64,000 nt of DNA from Gammaproteobacteria bacterium (GTDB taxonomy: Bacteria; Pseudomonadota; Gammaproteobacteria; Enterobacterales; Kangiellaceae), in NCBI GenBank assembly GCA_013373375.1, contig JABXHY010000061.1, forward strand, positions 33,870 to 97,869, given 5' to 3'. The notes beneath the pieces were generated by a model that worked only from the letters and a program-made list of their open reading frames with translations, did not search any database and was not told the DNA's origin. Shown piece after piece: positions 37,765-47,981 of this stretch. The stretch's first letter is position 1. Each line of letters begins with the position of its first letter. The position numbers were made by a program, and so were the translations under genes.

Positions 37765-38328
37765 ATGCGACTAATAGCTCTACTATATTGTCTGACCTTC
37801 TTGGGTGGCCTTTGGGCCAACCAAGAAAGACCAGATGATAATTTTCGAAAAGAGCTCAAATTATTACTGGAAGAAGAACACTCTTTTGTTGATCGTTTCG
37901 AAGCCGAAGTTTGGCTAAAAGATATGTCTAAACGGCTCAGCAAACGCGCGCCACACATTCCTGAAGATGAGCGCTTTACGATTCTAAAATTAGCTCATAA
38001 ATACGCCAAATCTTTCAAACTTGACCCTCAAATTGTGTTGTCTGTGATTGAAGTAGAATCCAATTTTGAACGGTTTGCCATCAGCCGAGTTGGTGCACGC
38101 GGCTTAATGCAAATTATGCCTTTTTGGAAAGAAGAAATTGGCCATCCAGAAGACAACTTGATGGATATCGAAACCAATATTCGGTATGGCTGCGCAATAT
38201 TAAGTATTTACTTAAAGCGAGAACAAAAAGATATGACCAATGCACTCGCTCGATATAACGGCAGTTACGGTCGAATGAAATATCCAATGAAGGTTTATAA
38301 AGCACTTAGAAATCGCTGGAAAGTATGA
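37765..38328 (+). CDS. Lytic transglycosylase (SLT family)
   Basis: 187 residues. It has an N-terminal hydrophobic signal (MRLIALLYCLTFLGGLWA). The SLT domain fills the second half: VLSVIEVESNFERFAISRVGARGLMQIMPF with catalytic E98 in the ES motif, and NIRYGCAILSIYL and ALARYNGS. It cleaves the MurNAc-GlcNAc bond of peptidoglycan in the periplasm. The short length resembles minimal MltE or Slt-like enzymes. It has no lipobox, so it is soluble or held by an uncleaved signal anchor. It lies 3 nt after proS and overlaps the patatin gene, so co-translation is likely. Confidence 0.88.
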   Translation: MRLIALLYCLTFLGGLWANQERPDDNFRKELKLLLEEEHSFVDRFEAEVWLKDMSKRLSKRAPHIPEDERFTILKLAHKYAKSFKLDPQIVLSVIEVESNFERFAISRVGARGLMQIMPFWKEEIGHPEDNLMDIETNIRYGCAILSIYLKREQKDMTNALARYNGSYGRMKYPMKVYKALRNRWKV

Positions 38329-39470
38329 CCCGCCCTAACATTTCAAGAACTGGTTTAGTGCTCTCTGGTGGAGGAGCCAGAGCGGCGTATCAAGTTGGTG
38401 TATTAAAAGCGATTTCAGAAATATTACCTTTCACTACGCATCAAAATCCATTTCCAATTATTTCTGGTACATCAGCTGGAGCAATCAACGCCACTGTCGT
38501 TGCAGCTTACGCACAACACTTTCGTCTTGGAATGAAACGATTGGAAAATGTTTGGGCCAATTTTCACTGTGATCAAATATTCCTAACCAACTTTTGGACT
38601 CTTACCAGAAGCTCAGCATCATGGATAAAAACGCTTATTGGCGGGACATCAAAAGGCCCCATTGGCTTGCTTGATAACCAACCTCTTGCCAAGTTGCTGG
38701 ATAGTGTAATCCCTTATCCGTTGATCGAAAAAGCTATTGCGCAAGGTGAACTTGAGGCATTAACCGTTACCGCTTCAAGTTATACAACAGGTGAGTCGAT
38801 AAGTTTTTATCAGGCAACCAGTCAAACCCAACCATGGAGACGACATCGAAGACGTGGACATCCGGCAATTATTTCAACGTCTCACTTGCTGGCATCGGCA
38901 GCCATCCCAATGGTTTTTCCAGTGACTAAAGTTGGTTCACAATATTTTGGTGACGGTAGCATGCGCTTTCTTGCACCACTCAGTCCTGCTTTGCATTTAG
39001 GAGCCGATAAAATATTAGTCGTTGGTGTCGATCCTGCACATGCCCCGGTAGATGAATTAAGTCACCCTGAAGGTTACCCAACCATTGCAGAAATTGGCGG
39101 CCACGTACTCGACAGTGTCTTTATCGACAGCCTCGAAAGCGACCTTGAGCGCTTGCAAAGAATTAACTCGACCCTGAATAAAATACCGGATCGTATCAAA
39201 GCCAAAAGCTTTCATCTAAAAAATATTGAAACCCTGGTGATAAATCCCTCTCAAGATATCAGCCTTATAGCTCGAGAACATTTCTCGGCATTACCACGCG
39301 CAGTTCAGTTTTTCTTGCGCAGAATTGGTATCGATGGACAATCTGGAGATTCAATTTTAAGTTACTTACTGTTTGAAAAACCCTTTACTCGCGCTCTAAT
39401 CCAACTTGGCTATCAAGATGCATCCAATAAAGCGGATGACATACTTGCATTTTACGGTCTCCCAACCTAA
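38325..39470 (+). CDS. Patatin-like phospholipase
   Basis: 381 residues, no signal peptide. The Ser/Asp dyad hydrolase is complete: oxyanion loop LSGGGARAAYQVGVL, nucleophile elbow GTSAGA (about residue 47-52) and catalytic Asp in FGDGSMR. Patatin-like enzymes deacylate phospholipids or other lipids. It resembles the cytoplasmic RssA-like group more than secreted ExoU-type toxins. The start ATG overlaps the lytic transglycosylase stop (ATGA), so it is the third gene of the proS operon. The C-terminal 150 residues, with SFHLKNIETLVINPSQD, are typical of longer family members. Confidence 0.9.
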   Translation: MTRPNISRTGLVLSGGGARAAYQVGVLKAISEILPFTTHQNPFPIISGTSAGAINATVVAAYAQHFRLGMKRLENVWANFHCDQIFLTNFWTLTRSSASWIKTLIGGTSKGPIGLLDNQPLAKLLDSVIPYPLIEKAIAQGELEALTVTASSYTTGESISFYQATSQTQPWRRHRRRGHPAIISTSHLLASAAIPMVFPVTKVGSQYFGDGSMRFLAPLSPALHLGADKILVVGVDPAHAPVDELSHPEGYPTIAEIGGHVLDSVFIDSLESDLERLQRINSTLNKIPDRIKAKSFHLKNIETLVINPSQDISLIAREHFSALPRAVQFFLRRIGIDGQSGDSILSYLLFEKPFTRALIQLGYQDASNKADDILAFYGLPT

Positions 39471-39540
39471 GAAAAGCTGGTAAATCACTGATTATTAGCT
39501 ATTCTTTCAATTTGACCAGTTTATTTTGTAAATCAAATAC

Positions 39541-42234
39541 TTGGAAGAATCTAGCTTGCAGCAAAAGAACTCCGATCCTAACTCTCAAAGCACACTTGTT
39601 GTTGAACAGCACGTAGAAGAAGTGGACGCTCTGGTTGAGCAGAAACGTCATGCTGAGAAAGTTCAGAACGCAATGCTAGAAATAGCTTCTCTTTCCAGTC
39701 AAGTGAAAGAAATTTCATTGTTTTATGAAGACCTTCGTCAAATTGTAGGTCGCTTGATGTTTGCGAATAATATGTACATTGCATTGTTGAGCAACGATAA
39801 ACAGTTTGTAAGTTTTGATTACTTTCATGACGAAGAAGAAGATGAAGACTTTGACCCAACTGTCTGGGATCCAGAGCCTATAGAAGCTTTTAAATCCACA
39901 CTAACCGGTTACACTATTCGTACAGGTGACGCTCTACTGGCTGATACAGAAAAGTTATTGGCCTTAGAAAAATCAAATGAAATACAACTGAGAGGTATCA
40001 CTCCGGCACATTGGATGGGCATCCCACTTAAACTCAATAACAGTACTATCGGTGTCATGGTAATTCAAACCTACGACGAAAATAAAAAATACACTGAAAC
40101 CGATAAAGAGCTTTTAATTTTCGTTTCTCAACAAATCGCAGCTGTACTTAATCAAAAGCAATATGAAAAGCGATTAAAAGAGTACAGTGAACGACTTGAA
40201 CAAAAAGTTGTACAACGTACTGCGATGCTGCAAAAAATTAACGAAGATCTTGAAGCTCAAATTCATGAAAGAGAACAAGCCGAACGATTACAAGCGGCCT
40301 TATTTAAAATTTCAGAACTCACCAATACCACTCGTGATATCAATGAATTTTATGTTTCGGTTCATAATATTATCAATGGCATTATGCCATCGAAAAACTT
40401 TTACATCTGCACCTATGACAATCAAGCACAAACATTAAGTTTCCCTTATTTAATTGATGAGTATGACTCCAACGTTGAAGACCGACTTTTAGATACTTCT
40501 ATCGATATTGATAAATGCTCACCAACAGAGTGGGTTCTTCGATCAGGTCGGCCTTTGCTGATTAATAAGTCGAATATAGATGAGTGGCATAAAAAACATG
40601 TATTTTTTGGTACTGCTCCTGAAACTTGGTTAGGCGTTCCATTATTTCATAAGAATACAGTAACCGGTGTGCTAGCCGTTCAAAGCTACATTCGAGGAAA
40701 ATCCTACTCTCCACTCGATGAAGAAGTATTAATGTTTGTTTCTCAACAAGTAGCGACCGCTATAAGCCGGAAAGTTCATGCAGATTCATTACAGAAAGCA
40801 CATGAAGAGCTCAAACAGATTAATGATGAGCTCGAAAAGCGCGTTGGCGAAAGAACCAAAGAGCTATCGATTACAAACGAAACACTCCAGGGGATGTTAG
40901 ACGAACGCAATAAAATGCAAAAAAAACTTGCGTTCGAAGCCTTCCACGATAGCTTAACCGGATTGCCAAACCGAGCCTTATTTACAAATCGCCTTGAGCA
41001 AATTTTAAAACAAAAAGAGCGGAATAAGTCGGTTAATTTTTCTGTTTTATTTCTTGATCTCGACCGTTTTAAAGTCATTAACGATTCGCTTGGTCACTTG
41101 ATGGGTGATGCTTTATTGCAAGAAGTTGCTCAGCGACTTGAAGAGTGCATTAGGCCTGAAGATACTGTTGCACGACTGGGCGGCGATGAGTTTTGCGTGT
41201 TACTGAGAGGCATAAATAATCCGCGAGACGCAGCTGTGACAGCCAATCGAATAATTGAATCAATTTCCAAGCCGTTTCAATTGAATGAACAAACTGTATT
41301 TACAACAACCAGTATCGGAGTAACGGTAAGCAACGATAACTACAAGAAACCAGACGATGTACTTCGTGACGCTGATGCGGCTATGTATCATGCAAAAGAA
41401 TCAGGAAAAGCACGTTATGCTTTATTTGATGTTGAAATGCATAATGCTGCAATGAAGCGACTTAAAATTGAAAACGATTTACGACACGCTCTCGATAAAA
41501 ATCAAATTCAAGTCTACTACCAGCCGATTATTGACTTAAAAACCGATAAAGTTATCGCATTCGAAGCTTTAGCAAGATGGATACACCAAGACCTGGGCTT
41601 TATCCCACCCGATGAGTTTATTCCTATTGCGGAAGAAACAGGAATGATCCATTCAATAGGACACTTTATTCTGAATCACTCTCTTGGAACATTAAAACTG
41701 TGGCAGTCTGAATTTAAACAAGCAGAAAATATTTCGATGAGTGTTAACTTTTCTTCGAAACAAATTGAACATCATGATCTAATAAAAGACATTGATATGG
41801 CTCTTGAAGAAAATGAACTGGACGCGCACTCATTAAAAGTCGAGATAACAGAAGGCTTGTTAATCGAAAATTCATCCCTGGCGCAGAAACTACTTAAGCA
41901 GTTGTCGAATCGCAATATTCAAGTATTACTGGATGACTTTGGTACCGGATACTCTTCACTTTCGTATCTCCATAAGTTCACTTTGCACACGATTAAAATC
42001 GATAGAAGTTTTATTCAAACTATGGATACGAGTCACGATCATGAAGCTATCGTAAAAACCGTCGCATTTATGTGTACGCAGCTGAACAAAAGTGTGGTTG
42101 CTGAAGGCGTTGAATCGTTGGAACATGTAAAAATGCTAAAAGATCTTGGCATCCATCTTGGTCAGGGTTACCACTACAGCCGCCCCGTTCCAGCAGATGA
42201 AGCAAAAGAGTTAATTTTAAAATATAATCAATAA
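39541..42234 (+). CDS. GAF-GAF-GGDEF-EAL cyclic-di-GMP protein
   Basis: Up to 897 residues. Two GAF domains (about 45-205 and 245-415) are linked by coiled coils. The GGDEF domain (about 475-635) has an intact active site RLGGDEF. The EAL domain (about 650-895) keeps EALARW, NFSS, VEITE, LLDDFGTGYSS, KIDRSFI and VAEGVES, so both diguanylate cyclase and phosphodiesterase activity are possible. There is no membrane helix: a cytoplasmic sensor. The start is uncertain: only TTG codons (39541, or 39556 with GGAAGA before it) precede the first ATG at 39673, which would still keep both GAFs nearly complete. It is probably its own transcript. Confidence 0.92.
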   Translation: MEESSLQQKNSDPNSQSTLVVEQHVEEVDALVEQKRHAEKVQNAMLEIASLSSQVKEISLFYEDLRQIVGRLMFANNMYIALLSNDKQFVSFDYFHDEEEDEDFDPTVWDPEPIEAFKSTLTGYTIRTGDALLADTEKLLALEKSNEIQLRGITPAHWMGIPLKLNNSTIGVMVIQTYDENKKYTETDKELLIFVSQQIAAVLNQKQYEKRLKEYSERLEQKVVQRTAMLQKINEDLEAQIHEREQAERLQAALFKISELTNTTRDINEFYVSVHNIINGIMPSKNFYICTYDNQAQTLSFPYLIDEYDSNVEDRLLDTSIDIDKCSPTEWVLRSGRPLLINKSNIDEWHKKHVFFGTAPETWLGVPLFHKNTVTGVLAVQSYIRGKSYSPLDEEVLMFVSQQVATAISRKVHADSLQKAHEELKQINDELEKRVGERTKELSITNETLQGMLDERNKMQKKLAFEAFHDSLTGLPNRALFTNRLEQILKQKERNKSVNFSVLFLDLDRFKVINDSLGHLMGDALLQEVAQRLEECIRPEDTVARLGGDEFCVLLRGINNPRDAAVTANRIIESISKPFQLNEQTVFTTTSIGVTVSNDNYKKPDDVLRDADAAMYHAKESGKARYALFDVEMHNAAMKRLKIENDLRHALDKNQIQVYYQPIIDLKTDKVIAFEALARWIHQDLGFIPPDEFIPIAEETGMIHSIGHFILNHSLGTLKLWQSEFKQAENISMSVNFSSKQIEHHDLIKDIDMALEENELDAHSLKVEITEGLLIENSSLAQKLLKQLSNRNIQVLLDDFGTGYSSLSYLHKFTLHTIKIDRSFIQTMDTSHDHEAIVKTVAFMCTQLNKSVVAEGVESLEHVKMLKDLGIHLGQGYHYSRPVPADEAKELILKYNQ

Positions 42235-42345
42235 TTTTTATTTGAATATTTTATTCATCAATATTCAATAACTGCTAACTCTAAAATAATTATCCTAAAC
42301 TACTAATCCTAAAAAGTAATTTTCCATGGACTAAAATAGTAACAA

Positions 42346-43698
42346 TCACTTAACAATAATATTAATACCTTGTTGCTCTTTTTCCACTAAGCCTTCTTTA
42401 CACACAAAAACACCTACCACACACACTAAAATATCATTGTAAAACACTAACGGAACCGATGCTCTTTTCCAACGTGCAATCCCAAGTTCCTGAAATACTT
42501 TTTTAAGGCTGGTTCGCTTATCACGTAAGATTGGCCAACAATTTTCACCGCCTTTGCGCGAACAAACTCTAACAGTTTCACTGCTATTAGGAAGACGCAA
42601 CTCACCGCCTTTTTCAACCAATAAAGTGCCGTTGATTTCTTGAATATCGATTGGTTTTGATAAATCACGCCAAATGTATTCATATGACTCAGCATTAAAA
42701 AGCTTTTCCGATATAAGTAACAGTTCATTCTCATGCACAGTTAACACATCATCATTTAATTTGAACTGAAAGTTTGAATCGCTATCGAGATTTTTGAGCT
42801 GCTTTAACATTTCAGTGAGCTGAACTTCACTTGGCGAGTAGCGTTGTTTCTGAAGAATCCAATGTCGGAGCAAGTTAAGCTGTCTCTCAAATGATAAGAC
42901 TCTGAACTTATTCAGGTCCAGTCCATCTCCAAGCTGCGTCGCCCTCACATCAATTTTTGCCAATTCACTCACCAGTTGCCCCGTCATTTGCATGTTGCGA
43001 GTAAACCTAGACAAGGTTTGAGAATAATTTGGCCATTGCTCTGCTATTACAGGCAATACGTTGTGGCGCAAAAAATTTCGACGATATTGAACCTCTTGAT
43101 TAGACTCATCGTCGACCCAATCTAAATTGTTTTCTTCGGCAAAAGTAATAATTGATTGTTTAGGAATATCAATTAACGGCCGAGCAAGAAAAAAATCAGA
43201 ACGCTCTTCCCACTCAGACATTCCACTTGCTCCTGCGACACCTGTTCCACGCAGTAAATTAAGCAATAATGTTTCAACTTGATCATCTTGATGATGAGCA
43301 ACAAATAAAACTGGTTTTATTGAACCCTCTTCATTTGACAAAAATGAGTCTTGAATAACATCTGAAAAAGCCTGCCACCTGGCTTCTCTTAAAGGTTTCT
43401 CTAGACCTTGGCGAGTTTGATTACCAATTTGAATCGTCCGTTCATAATATTCAATGTTGTAATCCTGACAGCACTTTTTACAAAACTCAGCCCAATTGTG
43501 TGCGTTAGGACTGATGCTGTGATTGACATGGATGGCTCCGAGTTTTAAGTCTGGTCTGGTTCGCTTGAACTCATATAACAACTCAAGCAGAACCATAGAG
43601 TCAGCTCCGCCACTTAAACCTAACCACCACTGATTGGTTTGTGAGTGACTTTCAAATATGTCTGAAAGCTTTGTGAGTGCGCTTTGAAACCAGTCCAC
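42346..43698 (-). CDS. tilS: tRNA(Ile)-lysidine synthase
   Basis: 450 residues. It converts C34 of tRNA-Ile(CAU) to lysidine using ATP and lysine. The PP-loop GLSGGADSMVL is near residue 28, followed by HVNHSISPNAHNWAEFC and AHHQDDQVETLLLNLLRGTG, which defines the family, and then RPLIDIPK. The C-terminal TilS_C domain includes RVCSRKGGE and LKKVFQELGIARWKR. It starts at GTG 43698; no ATG is available and the ribosome binding site is weak. accA lies 130 nt upstream on the same strand, the usual accA-tilS order in gammaproteobacteria. Confidence 0.95.
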   Translation of the reverse strand: MDWFQSALTKLSDIFESHSQTNQWWLGLSGGADSMVLLELLYEFKRTRPDLKLGAIHVNHSISPNAHNWAEFCKKCCQDYNIEYYERTIQIGNQTRQGLEKPLREARWQAFSDVIQDSFLSNEEGSIKPVLFVAHHQDDQVETLLLNLLRGTGVAGASGMSEWEERSDFFLARPLIDIPKQSIITFAEENNLDWVDDESNQEVQYRRNFLRHNVLPVIAEQWPNYSQTLSRFTRNMQMTGQLVSELAKIDVRATQLGDGLDLNKFRVLSFERQLNLLRHWILQKQRYSPSEVQLTEMLKQLKNLDSDSNFQFKLNDDVLTVHENELLLISEKLFNAESYEYIWRDLSKPIDIQEINGTLLVEKGGELRLPNSSETVRVCSRKGGENCWPILRDKRTSLKKVFQELGIARWKRASVPLVFYNDILVCVVGVFVCKEGLVEKEQQGINIIVK

Positions 43699-43827
43699 GG
43701 AGTTTAATTTGTCGCGAAAATCTTAATGAAAGTGTACACATCTCGGGAGAATGTGTACATGTCGGGATTGTTATTGAGAATCGTGAAAAACTGACTGTAA
43801 AGAAAACTTAAGGTTGCTTCGAAGACC

Positions 43828-44778
43828 TTACGACTCATACTCGCCGAATGACATTAAACGATCATAACGACGATTGAGTAACTCATTGGTGTTTAACTCT
43901 TGTAAGCCAGATAAATCCTCAAGAATTCGTTGTTTCAAGTTGGTTGCAACGGTATCAAAATCTCTGTGCGCCCCACCTAACGGTTCTGGCACAATCGCGT
44001 CAATCAACTCTAACTTTTTAAGTCTTCTCGCCGTGATGCCCATGGCTTGAGCAGCATCTTTTGCACGGTCTGCACTTTTCCACAATATTGACGCACATCC
44101 CTCAGGAGAAATAACCGAGTAAGTTGAATTCTGTAACATATTAACTCGGTCACCAACACCTATAGCGAGAGCGCCACCTGAGCCACCCTCACCGATTACA
44201 GTGCATATGATTTGTGTCTTAAGTCGAGACATAACTTTTAAGTTTCTCGCGATGGCTTCACTTTGCCCACGCTCCTCAGCGCCAACACCAGGATAGGCTC
44301 CCGGTGTGTCAATAAAAGTAATAATCGGGAGCTTAAAACGCTCTGCCATCTCCATAAGTCGAAGTGCTTTACGATATCCTTCTGGACGTGGCATACCAAA
44401 GTTACGTTTGATTTTTTCTTTGGTATCGCGACCTTTTTGATGACCGATGACCATTACCGGCTGATCATCTATGCGCGCAGGCCCACCAATAATCGCCCAA
44501 TCATTTGCATAAGCGCGGTCACCACATAACTCATCAAAGTCGGTAAAAATTAAATCGATATAATCTTGGGTATAGGGGCGTTGTGGATGTCGTGCCAACT
44601 GAGCAATTTGCCAGGCATCGAGATCGCTAAAAATTTGTTCTGTTAATTCTTTACTTTTCTTTTGTAGCCGCGCAATTTCTTCTGAAATATTGATTTCTGC
44701 ATCACTGCCCACAAGTCGAAGTTCTTCAATTTGTGCCTCAAGCTCTGCTATAGGTTGTTCGAAGTCTAAAAAATGCAT
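43828..44778 (-). CDS. accA: Acetyl-CoA carboxylase carboxyltransferase subunit alpha
   Basis: 316 residues, as in E. coli (319). Together with AccD it transfers carboxyl from biotin-BCCP to acetyl-CoA for malonyl-CoA synthesis. Clear elements are the [17 protein letters not shown] start, [62 protein letters not shown] and [16 protein letters not shown]. The ATG is at 44778. It precedes tilS on the same strand, and the two are probably co-transcribed. Confidence 0.97.
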   Translation of the reverse strand: MHFLDFEQPIAELEAQIEELRLVGSDAEINISEEIARLQKKSKELTEQIFSDLDAWQIAQLARHPQRPYTQDYIDLIFTDFDELCGDRAYANDWAIIGGPARIDDQPVMVIGHQKGRDTKEKIKRNFGMPRPEGYRKALRLMEMAERFKLPIITFIDTPGAYPGVGAEERGQSEAIARNLKVMSRLKTQIICTVIGEGGSGGALAIGVGDRVNMLQNSTYSVISPEGCASILWKSADRAKDAAQAMGITARRLKKLELIDAIVPEPLGGAHRDFDTVATNLKQRILEDLSGLQELNTNELLNRRYDRLMSFGEYES

Positions 44779-44943
44779 TTTGCTACTCGATTAATATAGA
44801 TTTTCAGCAATACCGTGTTTGGCAGGCTATTCTAACGACTTTCTTAATATATTCAATCAATAAGAAATCGGACGAGTAGTATAGCAAAGCCCAGCGATTA
44901 AGGGGCTGAATGGCATTACTTTGCGGAATTATTCCCTTTTAAT

Positions 44944-44968
44944 GCCTAACCGATGTATTCGGTTAGGC
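44944..44968. terminator. Hairpin at the 3' end of the FHA gene
   Basis: GCCTAACCGA / TCGGTTAGGC is a perfect 10-bp stem with a 5-nt loop, overlapping the stop codon of the FHA gene at 44963. No U tract follows on the - strand. It may stabilise the mRNA 3' end or act with a factor; I list it as terminator-like. Confidence 0.35.
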
Positions 44969-45349
44969 TGATTTATCCTTGAGATAAAAGACGCCAGGGA
45001 TCCAGCTCTTTTTGATTTGCTGGGTGCTTTCCAGAGAATCTGAACCTTCCGATATAAATCGAAAAGTACTTAATCCAATGTTAATGTTATCGTTTGCGGT
45101 TAAAAGTTCACGCTCGACACGCTGATTGTTAACAAAGGTTCCGTTGGTACTGTCGCAATCTTCGATACTAACAACCATAGATTGCGTGTTATCGATTGGC
45201 GCGATTTTTATGCGCGCATGCTGAAAACTGACAGACGGATCTTCCAAATGTATGTCGCAATTAGGCGATCGTCCAATTGTGAGTTCCTTCTTCTCCAACG
45301 CAAAGCGTGGGCCAGAATGTCCTTCTGTAAGCAAAATTAAGTACGCCAT
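44963..45349 (-). CDS. Stand-alone FHA domain protein
   Basis: 128 residues, essentially one forkhead-associated domain: LTIGRSPNCDIHL with the phosphothreonine-binding Arg and Ser, VSFQHARIKI, and STNGTFVNNQRV. FHA domains bind phosphothreonine peptides. There is no membrane helix, unlike the FHA protein at 62312. The ribosome binding site GGAGGTCAAC lies directly before the ATG and is strong. It lies between queF and accA with no kinase next to it, though a Ser/Thr kinase is encoded at 60295. A partner is not known. Confidence 0.9.
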   Translation of the reverse strand: MAYLILLTEGHSGPRFALEKKELTIGRSPNCDIHLEDPSVSFQHARIKIAPIDNTQSMVVSIEDCDSTNGTFVNNQRVERELLTANDNINIGLSTFRFISEGSDSLESTQQIKKSWIPGVFYLKDKSA

Positions 45350-45454
45350 GTTGACCTCCTGAACGGCGAAAATCTGAACAAAAGGTAACTCAAAATCGTG
45401 CTTTATGCGGGGTATTGGTTCACAATTTAAATCGATCTTTGGCGCTTTTTTTAA

Positions 45455-46291
45455 TTATTGTCGAGCAAGTCTTGAAAATGAGCGAGAGCCAGACACTTCA
45501 GTACTTCGCCACGGGTTAATATCCAACCCTCCGCGCCGAGTATAACGAGCATATACAGACAGCTTTTCCGGTCGACAAAATCTCATGATGTCTTGAAAAA
45601 TTCGCTCGACGCATTGCTCATGGAACTCGTCATGACCTCGAAAAGACACAACATATTTTAATAGTGCCTCATGATTAATCGCGATACCGGTGTAATCAAT
45701 CAACAAAGTCGCCCAGTCCGGCTGCGATGTGATCAAACAATTACTCTTTAATAAATGAGTATAAACCGACTCACTCACTACATTTTCAGAATTAGCTTTG
45801 TTTTCACGACTAATCGCCAATAATTCGGGTGAATAGTCATATACATCACATTCAATATCCAATGAATCAAGCAAGATACCATCAGGCAGCACAATTCCAT
45901 TGCTAGAGTACTCTTCGAGCGTTAGTAGGTTTACTTTGACTTTTTCGCTACCGCAAGCCTTTCTTAAGTCTTGCAGTAAAATACCTTCGAATTCAGTCCA
46001 GCTTGAGACTATTTCTTGGTTAAAAGAGTTGAGGTAAAGCTTAAATGACTTGGACTCGATAATGCAGGGTGTATTGCGATCAAACTCAAACTCAGCAATC
46101 GCAACTTCAGGCTTGCCTTTCGAGTTTAACCAACTCATCTCATAAGCTGTCCAATAATCCGCGCCATAAAAAGTAGCAGGATCAGCAATGCCAATTTCAT
46201 CACGCTTTTCTTTACGGGCTACCGGAAATAGCAACTTGGGATCGTATGCTGTAGGGTAAACGGTAGACTTACCAAGAGGAATGTTAGCCAT
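45455..46291 (-). CDS. queF: NADPH-dependent 7-cyano-7-deazaguanine (preQ0) reductase
   Basis: 278 residues, the long bimodular YqfO-like QueF form of gammaproteobacteria (E. coli 282). It reduces preQ0 to preQ1 in queuosine biosynthesis. The substrate-binding ESKSFKLYLNSFNQE is in the N-terminal module. The catalytic cysteine is in KSNCLITSQPDWATL (about residue 186), with YVVSFRGHDEFHEQCVERIF, which completes the active site, in the C-terminal module. The C-terminus YTRRGGLDINPWRS is typical. ATG at 46291. No preQ1 riboswitch is apparent in the upstream 137 nt. Other queuosine genes are not in the window. Confidence 0.96.
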   Translation of the reverse strand: MANIPLGKSTVYPTAYDPKLLFPVARKEKRDEIGIADPATFYGADYWTAYEMSWLNSKGKPEVAIAEFEFDRNTPCIIESKSFKLYLNSFNQEIVSSWTEFEGILLQDLRKACGSEKVKVNLLTLEEYSSNGIVLPDGILLDSLDIECDVYDYSPELLAISRENKANSENVVSESVYTHLLKSNCLITSQPDWATLLIDYTGIAINHEALLKYVVSFRGHDEFHEQCVERIFQDIMRFCRPEKLSVYARYTRRGGLDINPWRSTEVSGSRSFSRLARQ

Positions 46292-46428
46292 CTCTTATTA
46301 CTCTTTATTTCTCTCTAATACTATTAGTAAAAATTACACTCTTAATTCACCTGGTGCTTTCGAAGTTAGACTTATCGATCTTTAATCTTTAACAACAACT
46401 TGTTTCAATCAAGGTCCGTCACCTACTG

Positions 46429-47508
46429 TTATGAACGAGTTAAGTAACAAGTGACTTCTTCACGGTCATGATAAAGTTGCTTAATTAACAGATCAAAAGA
46501 GTTCTCACCCAAAATCTCTGATATTAGGGCAATACAGTCCTGAACTTCCTGATAACGCTTTTTCATCGGCAGTTTTAAGTTAAACATTGCCCGTTCAGCG
46601 TGCCCATTTGCCAACCATTCTGCCATCAAACGAGCAATTCTCCGAGGTTGCTCAATCATATCGCACACCAACCATGTGACCGGCACTGGTGGAGTGAAGA
46701 CAAAACCATCTGCTTTTATATGTTCCACTAAACCTGTCTTCATCAGCGAATCAGCCATTGCTCCATTATCAATAGCGTAGACAAACACATCCCGCTTCAC
46801 TAACTGATAAGTCCATCCACCTGGACAAGCACCCAAATCTACAGCTGTTTTTCCTAAACCGAAAAATGACTCTCTCTCCCTTTTGGTTAAAAACTCTAAA
46901 AATGCTTCCTCGAGTTTTAAGGTTGAGCGACTCGGTGCAAGACTCGGGAAACGAAGGTGAGCAATTCCATTTGGCCAACGTGGTAGAGAGTCTTTAAGCG
47001 AGACCCCAATATAAGCACTGTCGGTTTCAGTGAACATCAAATTGATTAACCAATTTGAACTAGCTTTTAATCGATTATCATCAATTAGTGCTTTTTTAAA
47101 GGGAGGACAAAGCTTCTTACTCAACTTAGCCAACGACTTACCATCATTGGTGTCCGAAACCCACGGCTTTACATCCGCAAAAGCTTCTTCACCAGCAACT
47201 AATTCTATTAATCCCGAAACTCGATCAGCGGTATCCAACTCTTTTAGTTGCTGCCAGGAGAGCATAATGTCTCGACAGAAAATGAGCGTTTTAGGATCTA
47301 ACTTAGAAAACGATGCCAGGAGACTTTCGTTGTCGTACGCAACAAACTCAACAAAGCCATTATTTGGTTCGAGCTTTGGGTAACCATAGCACTCAAATGC
47401 CTCTAATCGATGAACAATTTCTTGTACCACGTCAGACTCAAATCCAGGCCGACACAGCACGATTACTCGGTCGGGTAAAGACGTTAAATTTAAATCAATA
47501 AGCCCCAT
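46429..47508 (-). CDS. rlmM: 23S rRNA 2'-O-ribose methyltransferase (C2498)
   Basis: 359 residues, the length of E. coli RlmM (366). It methylates C2498 in the peptidyl transferase centre. The N-terminal THUMP-like domain begins VIVLCRPGFESDVVQEI. The Rossmann methyltransferase has motif I VDLGACPGGWTYQL, the YAIDNGAM segment, and VTWLVCDMIEQP; the K-D-K-E tetrad lysine is in MFNLKLPMKKR. ATG at 47508, 12 nt after the DUF1820 gene on the same strand, indicating an operon. Confidence 0.95.
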   Translation of the reverse strand: MGLIDLNLTSLPDRVIVLCRPGFESDVVQEIVHRLEAFECYGYPKLEPNNGFVEFVAYDNESLLASFSKLDPKTLIFCRDIMLSWQQLKELDTADRVSGLIELVAGEEAFADVKPWVSDTNDGKSLAKLSKKLCPPFKKALIDDNRLKASSNWLINLMFTETDSAYIGVSLKDSLPRWPNGIAHLRFPSLAPSRSTLKLEEAFLEFLTKRERESFFGLGKTAVDLGACPGGWTYQLVKRDVFVYAIDNGAMADSLMKTGLVEHIKADGFVFTPPVPVTWLVCDMIEQPRRIARLMAEWLANGHAERAMFNLKLPMKKRYQEVQDCIALISEILGENSFDLLIKQLYHDREEVTCYLTRS

Positions 47509-47520
47509 CGACTATCAATC

Positions 47521-47844
47521 TTACTTTTTGGGCTTGTCATAAGCAAAAGGCAAGTGAGTCACCACTCCGCCTTTAGACTCTGTGATTTTTGCTGTGCCTT
47601 GTTGTTCAACTTCATCAATACGAACAACTGCATGCATTGGGATAAAGGTACGTTTTACTCCTTCAAACTCCGCTTTTAGTTTTTCTTCAGAGGGATCCAC
47701 TACCAGATGACTGCGTTCACCAAACAACAATTGCTCAACTTCTATAAAGCCATACAGATTACTGGAGTGTACTTCTTTTGCGTACACTTCAAATGTTTGC
47801 CCTTGATTTACAAACTGCACCTTGTAAATCGGTGATTGCGACAT
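47521..47844 (-). CDS. DUF1820 family protein
   Basis: 107 residues, full length for the family. Recognisable blocks are IYKVQFVNQGQTFEVYAKEV, LYGFIEVEQLLFGER, LVVDPSEEKLKAEFEGVKR and FIPMHAVVRIDEVEQQGTAKI. The family is common in gammaproteobacteria, cytoplasmic and without known function; conservation of the central block suggests a binding surface. It is the first gene of a two-gene operon with rlmM, 12 nt apart, which hints at a link to ribosome biology, but this is only context. Confidence 0.9.
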   Translation of the reverse strand: MSQSPIYKVQFVNQGQTFEVYAKEVHSSNLYGFIEVEQLLFGERSHLVVDPSEEKLKAEFEGVKRTFIPMHAVVRIDEVEQQGTAKITESKGGVVTHLPFAYDKPKK

Positions 47845-47981
47845 AAAAAACCAACCCTATCAATATTGCAATGATTGGCGATTTTACCCTAGAGGACAGA
47901 AAATCACACCCGCTGAATCGCTTATCACTTAGAATGCAATTCCGGTATACTCCAGTTTTTTAATCCCACGAATATAACACG